Shown here piece by piece: positions 43,008-52,500 of a DNA stretch of 64,000 bases. How positions within the stretch are numbered: the first letter of the stretch is position 1; every line of letters starts with the position of its first letter. Source of the stretch: CAWINX01 sp963702055 (lineage in GTDB: Bacteria; Actinomycetota; Thermoleophilia; Solirubrobacterales; 70-9). The stretch spans positions 434,001-498,000 of the forward strand of contig OY969702.1 of the NCBI GenBank assembly GCA_963702055.1. The letters run 5' to 3'. The notes under the pieces were generated by a model. It was not told the DNA's origin, made no database searches, and was given only the letters and a program-made list of their open reading frames with translations. Both the position numbers and the translations under genes were made by a program.

Positions 43008-44031
43008 GCGGGCGAAACAACCACTCGACGGCGACCCCGCGGCGCGGGTGCTGATTGCCGGCGCCTCGGGGTTCACGGGGGCGCTCGCCGCCCAGATCGT
43101 CTGGCGCCATCCAAGGTTCGAGCTGGTGGGGATTACCTCCCGCAGCGATGCCGGCACGCGGCTCGACCGCCTCTACCCGCGCTACCGGGTGCCGCTGGAG
43201 CTGACCGAGCTTGACCTCGACGAGATCGAGGGGGTGGATGCGGCGATCGTCGCCTATCCGCACGGTGCTTCGGCGCCGGCTGTCGCCGCGCTGCGCGGCC
43301 TCGGGGCGCTGGTCGTCGACCTCTCCGCCGACTTCCGCCTGCGCGACCTGCCCACCTACGAGCGCTGGTACGGCGAGCACGGCGCGCCCGAGCTGCTGGA
43401 GGGCGCCGTCTACGGGCTGACCGAGCTGTATCGCGACGAGCTGCGCGAGGCCGAGCTGGTCGCGACCCCGGGCTGTTATCCGACGGCGAGCGTGCTGGCG
43501 CTCGCTCCGCTGGCCGAAAAGGGGCTGCTGGCCGATGTCGTGATCGACGCCAAGCAGGGCGTCTCCGGCGCCGGGCGGGGCGGGGGGGACGCGATGCACT
43601 ACGTCGCGATGGACGAGAACGCCTTCGCCTATAAGACCGAGGGCCACCGGCACAGGCCCGAAATCGAGCAGGAGCTGGCGGCGCTCGGCAGCCCCGTTCC
43701 GGTCACCTTTGTCCCGCATCTGCTGCCGCTCGACCAGGGCGAGCTGACCAGCTGCTACGCGCAGACGACCGAGGCGCTCACCAAGGAGGAGGTCCAGGCC
43801 CTCTACGTGGAGCGCTACGCAGAGGAGCCATTCGTCCACGTGGTCGACGGCCCGCCTGGGCTGCGCGATGTCCGCGACACCAATGAGTGTCACGTCTACG
43901 TGACGGTGGAGGAGCGTGGGCGGGTGATGGCCTTCTCGGCGATCGACAACCTCTGGAAGGGCGCCTCCGGGCAGGGGGTCCAAAACCTCAACCTGATGCT
44001 CGGCCTCGACGAGACCATGGGGCTGAGGTGA
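43000..44031 (+). CDS. argC: N-acetyl-gamma-glutamyl-phosphate reductase
   Basis: NADPH-dependent reductase, third step of arginine synthesis. It has 343 residues. The dinucleotide motif is VLIAGASGFTGALAAQI; the catalytic Cys lies in VATPGCYPTASVLAL; SADFRLRDLPTYERWYGEHG, KQGVSGAGRGG and FVPHLLPLDQGEL are family blocks. The GTG start overlaps pheT, and the end overlaps argJ as GTGA. It opens the argCJBD operon. Confidence 0.95.
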   Translation: MAERAKQPLDGDPAARVLIAGASGFTGALAAQIVWRHPRFELVGITSRSDAGTRLDRLYPRYRVPLELTELDLDEIEGVDAAIVAYPHGASAPAVAALRGLGALVVDLSADFRLRDLPTYERWYGEHGAPELLEGAVYGLTELYRDELREAELVATPGCYPTASVLALAPLAEKGLLADVVIDAKQGVSGAGRGGGDAMHYVAMDENAFAYKTEGHRHRPEIEQELAALGSPVPVTFVPHLLPLDQGELTSCYAQTTEALTKEEVQALYVERYAEEPFVHVVDGPPGLRDVRDTNECHVYVTVEERGRVMAFSAIDNLWKGASGQGVQNLNLMLGLDETMGLR

Positions 44032-45185
44032 GCGGCGGGTTCTTCAGGTCGCGCTGGGTCGATGCTCCCGCCGGGGTCGAGGAGCTCGACTCGGCGCAGC
44101 TCGCCCCCGGCTTCCGGGCCGGCGCCGCGCATTGCGGCCTCAAGGGGGGCGGCAAGACAGACGTCGGGATCCTCGTCTGCGACGCCGACTGGGTCAGCTC
44201 CTCGATCTTGCTGACCCGCAACGCCTCCGCGGCGGCTCCGGTGCGGGTCTGTCGGGAGCGCTGCGACCGCGGTGGGATTCGCGCCGCCGTGGTCAACTCC
44301 GGCAACGCCAACGCGGAGACCGGCGAGAACGGCTTCGCCGACGCCCTGGCGATGTGCAAAACGGCCTCGCGGTTCCTCGGCGTGCCCCCCGAGGCGGTCG
44401 CGGTTGCCGAGACCGGGACGATCGGGGTGCCGCTGCCGATCGACGCGGTCCTCTACGGGATCGGCGAGGCGGCCAAGAGCCCCTTGCCGACCGGTGCCGC
44501 CGTCTTCTCCGAGGCGATCATGACCACCGACCGCTGGCCGAAGCGCTGCACGCTGCGGATGGATGGAGTCACCCTCTCCGCGCAGGCGAAGGGCGGCGGG
44601 ATGATCCAGCCGAACATGGCGACGATGCTCTGCTTCGTGCAGACCGACGCCGTGGTCAAAGATCCCGATGCGGCGCTGCGGGCGGCGAGCGACGTCTCCT
44701 TCGAGCGGATCACCGTCGACGGGCAGATGAGCACCAACGACACGGTCCTCCTACAGGCGACCGGCGCGTCCGGGAAGCCCCTGCCCGAAGGTCTGCTGGA
44801 AGCGGTCCTCCAGCAGCTCGCGATCGAGATGGTCGCCGACGGCGAAGGGGCCACGAGGGTCGCGCGGGTGCGGGTCAATGGCGCCGCCAGCCCGGAAGAG
44901 GCCGAGCGGGTGGCGCGGGCGATCGCTAACTCGCCCCTGGTCAAGACGGCACTCTTCGGCCGCGATCCCAACTGGGGCCGGATCGCTCAGGCGGCCGGGA
45001 TGGCGCTGGCCGGCGAGGACCTGGCGGAGATCGGCGCCGGCTCGATCGACGCGACCGAGCTGGGTCAGGACACCGCCGAGGCCGAGATCGGGATCCGGCT
45101 GGGACGCGGCGACCACGGCACCCACGTCTGGTTCTCGGACCTCGGTTACGAGTACGTTCGGATCAACGCCGAGTACACCACCTAG
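44028..45185 (+). CDS. argJ: Glutamate N-acetyltransferase / ornithine acetyltransferase
   Basis: ArgJ recycles the acetyl group from acetylornithine to glutamate and may also use acetyl-CoA. It has 385 residues. The self-cleavage site is KGGGMIQPNMATMLC, where Thr of MAT becomes the N-terminal nucleophile of the beta chain. VVNSGNANAETGENGFADAL and LVKTALFGRDPNWGRIAQA are conserved. I chose GTG 44028 (GTGA overlap with argC). Its presence means a cyclic acetyl pathway, so an ArgE deacetylase is not needed. Confidence 0.95.
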   Translation: MSGGFFRSRWVDAPAGVEELDSAQLAPGFRAGAAHCGLKGGGKTDVGILVCDADWVSSSILLTRNASAAAPVRVCRERCDRGGIRAAVVNSGNANAETGENGFADALAMCKTASRFLGVPPEAVAVAETGTIGVPLPIDAVLYGIGEAAKSPLPTGAAVFSEAIMTTDRWPKRCTLRMDGVTLSAQAKGGGMIQPNMATMLCFVQTDAVVKDPDAALRAASDVSFERITVDGQMSTNDTVLLQATGASGKPLPEGLLEAVLQQLAIEMVADGEGATRVARVRVNGAASPEEAERVARAIANSPLVKTALFGRDPNWGRIAQAAGMALAGEDLAEIGAGSIDATELGQDTAEAEIGIRLGRGDHGTHVWFSDLGYEYVRINAEYTT

Positions 45186-45191
45186 GAGCCC

Positions 45192-46031
45192 ATGAACAGC
45201 AACGTCGACACCCTGCTCGAAGCCCTTCCCTACATCAGGGAGTTCCACGGGCGCACCGTCGTGATCAAGTACGGCGGCGCGGCGATGCGCGAGGAGGAGC
45301 TACGCGAGGCCTTCGCCACCGATGTCGTCCTGCTCAAGTACGTCGGCCTGAACCCAGTCGTCGTCCACGGCGGCGGGCCCGAGATCACCCGGTATATGGA
45401 GCGGATGGGGCTCGAGGTGAAGTTCCACGAGGGCCTGCGCGTCTCCGACGAGGAGACGGTCGAGGTGGCGCGGATGGTCCTGCTCGGCAAGCTCAACTCC
45501 GACATCGTGCAGCGGCTCAACCGCCACGGCCAGCCGGCGGTCGGCCTCTCCGGGCAGGACGGCTCCCTGTTCGAGGTCGCCCCGGTTCCCAACGCGGAGC
45601 AGGTCGGCTTCGTCGGCTCGATCGAGCGGGTCGACGTTGACGTCATCAACCACATCGCCGCCGACTACATCCCGGTGATCGCCTCTTCGGCCTCCGACCG
45701 CGACGGGCATCCTTACAACGTCAACGCCGACGAGGCGGCCGGCAAGGTTGCCGCAGCCCTAGGCGCCTACAAGGCGGTATTCCTCACCGACGTCGAGGGT
45801 TGGCTTGCCGACCCGGGCGACGAGGGCTCGCTGGTCAGCCGTGCCACGGTCGCCGAGGTCGAGGCGAAGTTGGCCGAGATCGACGGCGGCATGAGGCCGA
45901 AGCTCCAGGCCTGCGTCGACGCGATTCAGGGCGGCGCCCAGTCGGCTCACATCATCGACGGGCGCAAGCCGCACAGCCTGCTGCTGGAGCTCTTCACCGA
46001 CGCCGGCATCGGCACGATGGTGACCTCATGA
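45192..46031 (+). CDS. argB: Acetylglutamate kinase
   Basis: Phosphorylates N-acetylglutamate, usually the arginine-inhibited step. It has 279 residues, amino-acid-kinase fold. Motifs: VVIKYGGAAM at the N-terminus, VVVHGGGPEITRYMERMGLE, GLSGQDGSLFEVAP, YNVNADEAAGKVAAALGAYK and FLTDVEGW. It starts 6 bases after argJ and ends in an ATGA overlap with argD. The N-terminal helix seen in arginine-sensitive enzymes (NVDTLLEALPYIREF) is present. Confidence 0.95.
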   Translation: MNSNVDTLLEALPYIREFHGRTVVIKYGGAAMREEELREAFATDVVLLKYVGLNPVVVHGGGPEITRYMERMGLEVKFHEGLRVSDEETVEVARMVLLGKLNSDIVQRLNRHGQPAVGLSGQDGSLFEVAPVPNAEQVGFVGSIERVDVDVINHIAADYIPVIASSASDRDGHPYNVNADEAAGKVAAALGAYKAVFLTDVEGWLADPGDEGSLVSRATVAEVEAKLAEIDGGMRPKLQACVDAIQGGAQSAHIIDGRKPHSLLLELFTDAGIGTMVTS

Positions 46032-47209
46032 ACCTGACCGAAGTCCAGGCGCTCGAGGAGCGCTACCTGATGCGCACCTACCGCCGCGCGCCGGTCGAGT
46101 TCGTGCGCGGCGAGGGGGCGCGCCTCTGGGACTCCGAGGGCAGGGAGTACCTCGACTTCCTGGCGGGGATCTCGGTCTGCTCGGTCGGCCATTGCCACCC
46201 GGCCGTGGTCGAGGCGGTGCGCGAGCAGGCGGGGCGCCTGATGCACACCTCCAATCTCTTCTACACCGAGCCGATGGTGTGGCTCGCCGAGCGACTCTCC
46301 GAGTCGAGCCTTGGCGGGCGCGTCTTCTTCGCCAACTCCGGCACCGAGGCGAACGAGTGCGCGATCAAGATCGCCCGCAAGCACGCCCACCGCATGGGCA
46401 TCGAGGCGCCGGAGATCATCAGCTTCGAAAGCGATTTCCACGGCCGCACCTACGGCGCCCTCGCGGCGACGCCAAAACTGGCCGAGAACCCCGACTTCGG
46501 CCCGATGCTGGCCGGCTTCTGCTCGGTGCCGTTCAATGACGCCGAGGCCCTGCGCGGCGCCGTCGGCGCGAACACCGCCGCGGTCCTGATCGAGCCGATC
46601 CAGGGTGAGAGCGGCATCTACCCGGTCAGCGACGAGGCGTTGCTGGCGGCCCGGGAGGCGTGCGACGAGGCCGGCGCGCTGCTGATCCTCGACGAGATCC
46701 AGACCGGGATGGGGAGGACGGGGTCGCTGTGGGCCTACGAGCAGACGCCGGTCCGGCCCGACCTGTTGACCACGGCCAAGGCGCTGGGCGGCGGTCTGCC
46801 GATCGGGGCCTGCGTCACGACGCCCGAGGCGGGCGAGGTCTTGGAGCCCGGCGACCACGGCTCGACCTTCGCCGGCGGGCCGCTGGTCGCGACCGCCGCC
46901 CTCGCCGTGCTCGACTTCGTCGACGACCCGGCCCTGCTGCGGCGGGTTCGCGAACTCGGCGCGAAGCTGAGCGAAGACCTCCTCGCGCTCGACGGCGTCC
47001 GCGAGGTCCGCGGCCGCGGGCTGATGCTGGGCGTCGGCCTCGAGGACGGGATCGACGCCGCCGCCCTGGGCGCCGACCTGCTCGACCGAGGCCTGATCGT
47101 CAACGTCCCCGAGCCCGGGACCCTGCGCCTGCTGCCGCCGCTGATCGTCGGCAAGGATCAGATCGACGTGGCAATCGACTTGCTCGAACGCGCTTTGAGT
47201 GCGGCGTGA
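46028..47209 (+). CDS. argD: Acetylornithine aminotransferase
   Basis: PLP enzyme making N-acetylornithine, and probably also serving lysine synthesis. It has 393 residues, class III aminotransferase. Motifs: RLWDSEGREYLDFLAGISVC, FANSGTEANECAIKIARKHA, SFESDFHGRTYGAL, LILDEIQTGMGRTG and the PLP-Lys region TTAKALGGGLPIGA. The start is ATG in the argB stop. It is the last gene of the operon; argF, argG, argH and argR are not in the window. Confidence 0.95.
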   Translation: MNLTEVQALEERYLMRTYRRAPVEFVRGEGARLWDSEGREYLDFLAGISVCSVGHCHPAVVEAVREQAGRLMHTSNLFYTEPMVWLAERLSESSLGGRVFFANSGTEANECAIKIARKHAHRMGIEAPEIISFESDFHGRTYGALAATPKLAENPDFGPMLAGFCSVPFNDAEALRGAVGANTAAVLIEPIQGESGIYPVSDEALLAAREACDEAGALLILDEIQTGMGRTGSLWAYEQTPVRPDLLTTAKALGGGLPIGACVTTPEAGEVLEPGDHGSTFAGGPLVATAALAVLDFVDDPALLRRVRELGAKLSEDLLALDGVREVRGRGLMLGVGLEDGIDAAALGADLLDRGLIVNVPEPGTLRLLPPLIVGKDQIDVAIDLLERALSAA

Positions 47210-47232
47210 GCGCAGACCACGAGTGCCGCCGC

Positions 47233-47985
47233 TCAGGCGCGCGGCGCGAGTCGCATCAACTTGGCCAGTGTCGACGAACGGCGTAGGCGCTGGACCGTGG
47301 GGGCGACCTTGATTCGAAACCTGCCATAGCTGTCTTCGTGGTAGACGCCGATCCGGGGCCATCTCAACGGACTGGGAGACGGGCTCCGCGACGGGAGGGT
47401 GGCTGCGGTGAGATATCCGGCCTTCCCGGTGGCCGCCACGACGCGATCGTCGTGATCTCCGTATGGGTAGGCGATCGATGGACAGGGAATCCCAAGTCGA
47501 CGCTCGCATTCGGCCTTGGAGCCGCCCAGTTCCTCGGCGAGCGACGAATCCGAAAGCGAAGTCAGGTGCGGGTGTGTACGGGTGTGAGAGCCAATCTCCC
47601 ACTCGGCCTCGACTAGCTCGTGGGTCTCTTCCCAGGAAAGCGGCATCAGCTCGTGCTCATGCTCACCTCCGAGCCACTGGTCGATTCCGGGCCATGACAT
47701 CGGTCCCCCGCCGATCATGTCAGTGGGCAGGAAGATGGTCGCGGGGAATCCCACGTCCTTCAGGATCGGAAGGGCGTGCGACAGCACCGATCGGTAACCG
47801 TCGTCGAAGGTGATCGCCACAACCTTGCCGGGGGAAGGGGCTTGGACCAGATCCGTGAAGGTGATTCCGCGGTAGCCCTTCGCCTCAAGGAATTCGACCT
47901 GGCGCTGAAATTGCTCCGGGGTGACCGAGAGGCTTGCGGGCCACGACGGGCTGACCGCGTGGTAGCAGAGCGCGAGCGCGTTCAA
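47233..47985 (-). CDS. Polysaccharide deacetylase family protein
   Basis: NodB-fold carbohydrate esterase of 250 residues, removing acetyl groups from a glycan. The catalytic Asp and metal Asp are in VAITFDDGYRS; the metal His pair is in IGSHTRTHPHL. SIAYPYGDHDDRV is the third family motif. There is no signal peptide, so it may act on an intracellular lipid-linked or nucleotide-linked intermediate. The start is TTG 47985. It diverges from the glycosyltransferase at 48020 across about 35 bases and marks the start of the large polysaccharide locus. Confidence 0.9.
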   Translation of the reverse strand: MNALALCYHAVSPSWPASLSVTPEQFQRQVEFLEAKGYRGITFTDLVQAPSPGKVVAITFDDGYRSVLSHALPILKDVGFPATIFLPTDMIGGGPMSWPGIDQWLGGEHEHELMPLSWEETHELVEAEWEIGSHTRTHPHLTSLSDSSLAEELGGSKAECERRLGIPCPSIAYPYGDHDDRVVAATGKAGYLTAATLPSRSPSPSPLRWPRIGVYHEDSYGRFRIKVAPTVQRLRRSSTLAKLMRLAPRA

Positions 47986-48019
47986 AGCGCCACCAACTTA
48001 CAGACTATGCTCGCCGCCG

Positions 48020-49231
48020 ATGAGGGTTCTTATCGTCACCCAGTACTTCACGCCGGAAGTGACAGCCGCTTCGTTGCGTTTGCATCCGTTGGCCGCCGGG
48101 CTCGCCGTCCGCGGCCATGACGTCGAGGTGATCTGCGAAATGCCCAGCCACCCCGGGGGAGTTGTCCACGAGGGGTTTCGCCGACGACTGACGAAGCAGG
48201 TTGAGCAGGACGGGTTTCGGACGAGGCACCTCTGGACCCACGCCAGCCCATCGAAGCGGCCCGTGCACCGCCTTCTCTCCTATGCCACCTTCGCCTCCTC
48301 CGCGACCATGGCCGGCGCGGCCGCGCGACGGCCGGACGTCGTCTTCGCGTCCTCGCCCCCGCTCTCGGTGGGCGTGGTGGGGGCTCTCTTGGCGCGTCGG
48401 TTTCGGGCTCCGTGGGTGTTCGACGTACGGGATCTGTGGCCGGCGGTAGCTGCCGCGCTCGGTGAGGTGCCCAACCGCAGGCTCCTAGCGTTTGCTCGCA
48501 ACCTCGAGCGACGGCTCTACGAGAGCGCAGCCGCGATCACGGCGGCCACCGAGCCGTTCATCGAGCACATCGACGGGATGACGACGCGCCAGAAGGCGCA
48601 TCTCCTTCCCAACGGAACCACAGCAGACTGGCTTGAAGTGGGAGAAACGGAAGTTGCCCGAGAAGATCTCGACCTGCCATCCGACCGATTCCTCTGGACC
48701 TACGCCGGCAATATCGGCCTTTCTCAGGACCTCGAGGTTGCAATTGAGGCCGCCCGGCTTCTGGGCGACGGCTTCCGGTTGCTGATTCTCGGCGATGGAA
48801 CGGGGAGAGCTCACCTCGAGGAAGCGGCGAAGCGGCTCCCAGACGGGGAAGTGATGATGCGCCCACCCGTCCCTCCTGCGCTTGCCGCTCGCTATATGAG
48901 GGCCTCGGACGCCCTGCTCGTCTCGCTTTCAGATTCCCCGGTGCTCGGCAAGACAATTCCGGTGAAGCTTTACGACTCGTGTGCAGTCGGTCGGCCGGTT
49001 GTGGTGGCGGCGCCGGGAGAGTCAAGGCGCCTGGCCCTGGAGGAGGGCGCCGGGCTTGCGGTGCAGACGGGAGACGCCAGGGCGCTTGCGGACGCGGTCA
49101 GGCGACTGCGCAACGATGCCGAGTTGAGAAATCGACTCGCGCAGGGGGGGCGCCGCTTCGCGGCTCGCAACCTGCGAGAAAACGGCGTAGGGACCCTGGA
49201 AGGGGTTCTTGAGGCGGCAATCTCTAACTAG
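48020..49231 (+). CDS. Family 4-type glycosyltransferase (WbuB-like)
   Basis: GT-B glycosyltransferase of 403 residues. It opens MRVLIVTQYFTPEVTAASLR, as in WbuB/WcaI-like enzymes of surface-polysaccharide loci, with RHLWTHASPSKRP and FDVRDLWPAVAAALG following. The C-terminal domain has FLWTYAGNIGLSQDLE and the donor-binding region KTIPVKLYDSCAVGRPVVVA, where an E-x7-E-like acidic pattern is less clear. It transfers a sugar to a lipid-linked acceptor at the inner membrane face. Donor sugar unknown. It converges with the next gene, overlapping by eight bases. Confidence 0.9.
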   Translation: MRVLIVTQYFTPEVTAASLRLHPLAAGLAVRGHDVEVICEMPSHPGGVVHEGFRRRLTKQVEQDGFRTRHLWTHASPSKRPVHRLLSYATFASSATMAGAAARRPDVVFASSPPLSVGVVGALLARRFRAPWVFDVRDLWPAVAAALGEVPNRRLLAFARNLERRLYESAAAITAATEPFIEHIDGMTTRQKAHLLPNGTTADWLEVGETEVAREDLDLPSDRFLWTYAGNIGLSQDLEVAIEAARLLGDGFRLLILGDGTGRAHLEEAAKRLPDGEVMMRPPVPPALAARYMRASDALLVSLSDSPVLGKTIPVKLYDSCAVGRPVVVAAPGESRRLALEEGAGLAVQTGDARALADAVRRLRNDAELRNRLAQGGRRFAARNLRENGVGTLEGVLEAAISN

Positions 49232-50591
49232 ATCGCCACGGGCGGACCCCGTTGCGGTCCCAGATGCGCCCCGTGGCTCCGGCGGGCCCGCGTATCTCTT
49301 CGTTGACAACCTCGATCCGATCGTGTTGGCGCATCCGCTCGAGAAGTTCGCTCGCGCCCACCCAGCGGACATCCCGAGCCCAGGGAACGCGAAAGAGGTC
49401 GCGCTTGAAGAAGAGTCGCGCAAGGGTCGGCAGATCGTGTCGCTTGGAAAGCGCGGAGCGGCCGTCAAAGAGGCGCCCATGGACGACCACTGTGGGCGGA
49501 TAGCCGGCGCCGGCGAGGTCACCCAGCGGTGCATAGCTGAGCCCTGCCATTCCGGCCAGCGTGCTGATCAGCGATTCGCGGGCGGCTCCGGGCTCCAGCA
49601 GCGGCCCGGGCTGGGGAGGGAGCCACGCGGTAAGGCCGCGGTTTGCCAGCGCCTCTCGGATGCCGGGGCCGTAGGCCCAGTTGGGGGCGATGAAGCTGCT
49701 CGGGTCTTTACCGAGAGTTACCTGCATCCACGAGAGGGCGGCGTCGAGCTTCTCTTCGGCCTCTTCGGCGCCCATGTCGGCGAATTCGCGTGGTTCCAAC
49801 TCCCCCTTCTTGAGCTTGGCCGTGTCGAGATGCAGGTAGCCGTGGCAGAGGGGCTCGAGCACGCCACGCTCGATCCCCTCGCGAAGCTTCGCTATCGCGT
49901 CCGGCCAGACGGCTTCAAGTGGAACCGGTTTCTCGTCGGCGAAGGCTCGTGCGCTGACCGCGACGTTGAGGACGGCGTTCGCCTCTTCGAATGCGCCTGC
50001 CATGCGCTCGATCCGCCTTTGCCAATCCCGGTCCGACCGAGCCTTTCCCCGCAGTTGATCGAATCCGTTGCCGGGCATGTCGTCATAGCGGACCCAGCCA
50101 ATCGCCGGCAGCAGGATGAGCGGCCTGTCGAGAGTCGCGGCGAGGAACTCAGCAATGGTCGAGAAGGCCCAGGCGCCGTCGAGTGCCCCCCAGGAGATGG
50201 AGGGCTCGCAGCCGAGCACGAGCCAGTTGTCGTCTCTGACGGCGTGCACGCCGAGCGAGGAGCGGGCCGCCGGGTTACCCTCAGTGAAGCAGGTGAACTG
50301 CCCTTTGACTCGATTCCCGTCGCCGAAGTCGGCGACGCCTACCCTTCGGCCGCGTCCGGGGATGGCTTCGACATCCGGTCCGGGTCCGGGGGCGAAGACG
50401 ATAGCCCCAGCCAGCTCGCCGGAGCGGATCATCCTCCGTAGGGCGGGGGCTTCGTTGGGCCAGCCAAGGCCGACCGCGCTCGGCGACGGCTCTTCCAGCA
50501 CAGGACCGAGCCGCCATAGCCATGAAATCGCCTGCGCTATTTGCCGGACCGGTGAGTTCTCGGCGGTATAGATGGAGCCTTCGCGTGCCAT
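49224..50591 (-). CDS. Hypothetical protein, possible polysaccharide-deacetylase-like fold
   Basis: Protein of 455 residues without a signal peptide. The middle part has LLPAIGWVRYDDMPG, then LEPLCHGYLHLDTAKLKKGE and SSFIAPNWAYGPGIREAL. The Asp-Asp and His-x3-His placement recalls the DUF2334/NodB-like superfamily, so it may be a distant carbohydrate esterase or an inactive relative. Confidence in that is low. The first 100 residues contain LAGAIVFAPGPGPDVEAIPG, a strand-helix-strand region. The start is ATG 50591. It lies among glycosyltransferase and epimerase genes. Confidence 0.65.
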   Translation of the reverse strand: MAREGSIYTAENSPVRQIAQAISWLWRLGPVLEEPSPSAVGLGWPNEAPALRRMIRSGELAGAIVFAPGPGPDVEAIPGRGRRVGVADFGDGNRVKGQFTCFTEGNPAARSSLGVHAVRDDNWLVLGCEPSISWGALDGAWAFSTIAEFLAATLDRPLILLPAIGWVRYDDMPGNGFDQLRGKARSDRDWQRRIERMAGAFEEANAVLNVAVSARAFADEKPVPLEAVWPDAIAKLREGIERGVLEPLCHGYLHLDTAKLKKGELEPREFADMGAEEAEEKLDAALSWMQVTLGKDPSSFIAPNWAYGPGIREALANRGLTAWLPPQPGPLLEPGAARESLISTLAGMAGLSYAPLGDLAGAGYPPTVVVHGRLFDGRSALSKRHDLPTLARLFFKRDLFRVPWARDVRWVGASELLERMRQHDRIEVVNEEIRGPAGATGRIWDRNGVRPWRSS

Positions 50592-50733
50592 GGGCGCCCA
50601 CCATAGGAAACCCACCGGGTGAAAGGAGGGACTTTGCGCACCCCTCTCGTATCTGAATATGGCGACCCCTTCCTCAAGGAGGCGAAGCCACGTGCCGAGA
50701 CGCAGGGAGTTCGACCAGAGGAGAAACACAGAA

Positions 50734-51759
50734 ATGCAAGACAGGCTTGAAGGTCGCCGCGTTCTCGTCATCGGTGGAGGCGGCTATATCGGAAACGTGC
50801 TGGTGAGGCAGTTGCTCGACGCCGGATCAGGGGTTGCGGTCTTGGACTCGCTTCAGTTCGAGCAGGGCTGCGCGCTCGCGGGGCTCTGGGAGAACGAGAG
50901 ATTTGGGTTCACCCGTGGCGACCTGCGCGACGGCGCGGCGCTGGAGATGGCTCTGGAGGGCGTTACGGACGTCGTCTTGCTTGCCGCGATCGTCGGCGAT
51001 CCAGCGGCAAGCAAGTACCCGGAGCTCGCACAGAAGGTCAACGTGGACGGCGCGAAGGCGGTCTTCGAGGCTCTGCGAGGTCGCGGGATCGACCGTTTCG
51101 TCTTTACCTCGACGTGTAGCAACTACGGGCTACGCTCTTCAGATGAGCTCGCCACCGAGAACTCCGAGTTGGCTCCGGTTTCCCTCTACGCGGAGCACAA
51201 GGTTGAGTTCGAGAAGTTTGTCCTGGGAACGGGTGCGGACGCCGACTTCTGTCCGACGATCCTGCGCATCGCCACGGCCTACGGCCTCTCGCCTCGGATG
51301 CGCTTCGACTTGACCATCTCGGAGTTCACGCGAACGCTCGCGACGGGCCAGGAATTGCTCGTCTACGACGCCGATACCTGGCGCCCCTACTGCCACGTAA
51401 GGGATATCTCCTCGGCGATCATTCGAGTCCTTGGGAGTGACGCTGCCGACGTTCGCGGGGAAGTGTTCAACGTTGGGCACAGCGATGAGAACTACACGAA
51501 GCGAATGATCGTGGAGGCCGTTTTGGAGAATCTGGACGGCACCCCGGCGGTGCGCTTCGAGGAGGGTGGAAGGGATCCGCGTAACTATCGGGTCTCCTTC
51601 GAAAAGATCGCCGATCGACTCGGCTTCGAAGCGAGGTTCACCGTGCCCGCCTCGATCGCAAACCTTGTTCGCGCCGTCCAGGCGGGGGTGTTCGACGACG
51701 TCGAGGAGCGTCCGTACTACTACGCCGATCACACGATTCCGGGATTGGAGGGGGGCTGA
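50734..51759 (+). CDS. NAD-dependent epimerase/dehydratase (first)
   Basis: Extended short-chain dehydrogenase of 341 residues acting on a nucleotide sugar. The Rossmann motif is VLVIGGGGYIGNVLVRQLL. The active site is FTSTCSNYG with YAEHK, the Tyr-x3-Lys pair. Later blocks are LRIATAYGLSPRMRFD and RPYCHVRDISSAII. I chose ATG 50734 because GAGGAGAAAC lies upstream; a longer frame starts at 50659. It overlaps the nucleotidyltransferase gene by one base. Substrate unknown. Confidence 0.88.
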   Translation: MQDRLEGRRVLVIGGGGYIGNVLVRQLLDAGSGVAVLDSLQFEQGCALAGLWENERFGFTRGDLRDGAALEMALEGVTDVVLLAAIVGDPAASKYPELAQKVNVDGAKAVFEALRGRGIDRFVFTSTCSNYGLRSSDELATENSELAPVSLYAEHKVEFEKFVLGTGADADFCPTILRIATAYGLSPRMRFDLTISEFTRTLATGQELLVYDADTWRPYCHVRDISSAIIRVLGSDAADVRGEVFNVGHSDENYTKRMIVEAVLENLDGTPAVRFEEGGRDPRNYRVSFEKIADRLGFEARFTVPASIANLVRAVQAGVFDDVEERPYYYADHTIPGLEGG

Positions 51760-52496
51760 TGCAGGCGGTTATCCTCGCCGGCGGCCGTGGCACCAGGCTG
51801 AGGCCCTATACGACCGTCGTGCCGAAGCCGTTGGTGCCGATCGGCAGCTATCCCATCCTCGAGTTGATCGTCCGCCAGCTCGCCGACTGCGGCTTCGCCA
51901 CCATCGATCTCTGCCTCGGGCACCTGGGCGAGTTGATCGAGGCATACCTCGAGCAGAGCAGCGGCATCCCAGACGGTATGGAGTTGCGCTACCACCGCGA
52001 GAAGGAGCCGCTGGGCACCGCCGGCGCGCTGCGCTTGGTGGAGCCATCGGGAGGCCCGTTCCTGGTGATGAACGGAGACATCCTCACGACTCTCGACTAC
52101 GGGGCGCTGATGGCCCACCATCGAGAGCAGGAAGCTTCGCTGACGATCGCGACCCATCACCAGGACGTGAAACTCGAGCTGGGGGTGATCGAGGGAAGCA
52201 ACGGCGCCGTCACCGGCTACGTCGAAAAGCCCCTTCTGAAGTACGAGGTGAGCATGGGGATCTACGTCTATGAGCCGTCGACCGTCGACTGCATCCCGGA
52301 GGGCCATTTCGATTTCCCCGACGTCGTGCATGCGCTCTTGGGGCTGGAGAAACGCGTTTGCACCTACCACTTCAATGGACCTTGGTACGACATCGGCACA
52401 CCCGACCAGCACGAGTTGGCAAACACCGCATTCGAATCCGAGCCGGACTTGTTCCTCAACGAGACGGTTGCCGGCGGCGTCCAGCGGGGGGGATAG
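51759..52496 (+). CDS. Sugar-1-phosphate nucleotidyltransferase
   Basis: GT-A-fold NTP transferase of 245 residues that makes an activated NDP-sugar. The signature is ILAGGRGTRLRPYTTVVPKP; then EPLGTAGALRLV and LVMNGDILTT bind metal and sugar phosphate. GYVEKPLLKYEVSMGIYVY and the end GPWYDIGTPDQHELAN match RfbA/RmlA and mannose-1-phosphate guanylyltransferase-like enzymes. The short length fits the latter group or HddC-like proteins. The start ATG overlaps the preceding stop by one base. Confidence 0.88.
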   Translation: MQAVILAGGRGTRLRPYTTVVPKPLVPIGSYPILELIVRQLADCGFATIDLCLGHLGELIEAYLEQSSGIPDGMELRYHREKEPLGTAGALRLVEPSGGPFLVMNGDILTTLDYGALMAHHREQEASLTIATHHQDVKLELGVIEGSNGAVTGYVEKPLLKYEVSMGIYVYEPSTVDCIPEGHFDFPDVVHALLGLEKRVCTYHFNGPWYDIGTPDQHELANTAFESEPDLFLNETVAGGVQRGG

Positions 52497-52500
52497 CGCC

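Noticed and set aside
40623..43157. 844-codon open frame on the minus strand over pheT
   Set aside because: Mirror of codon bias in a certain gene; low-complexity composition and no domain.
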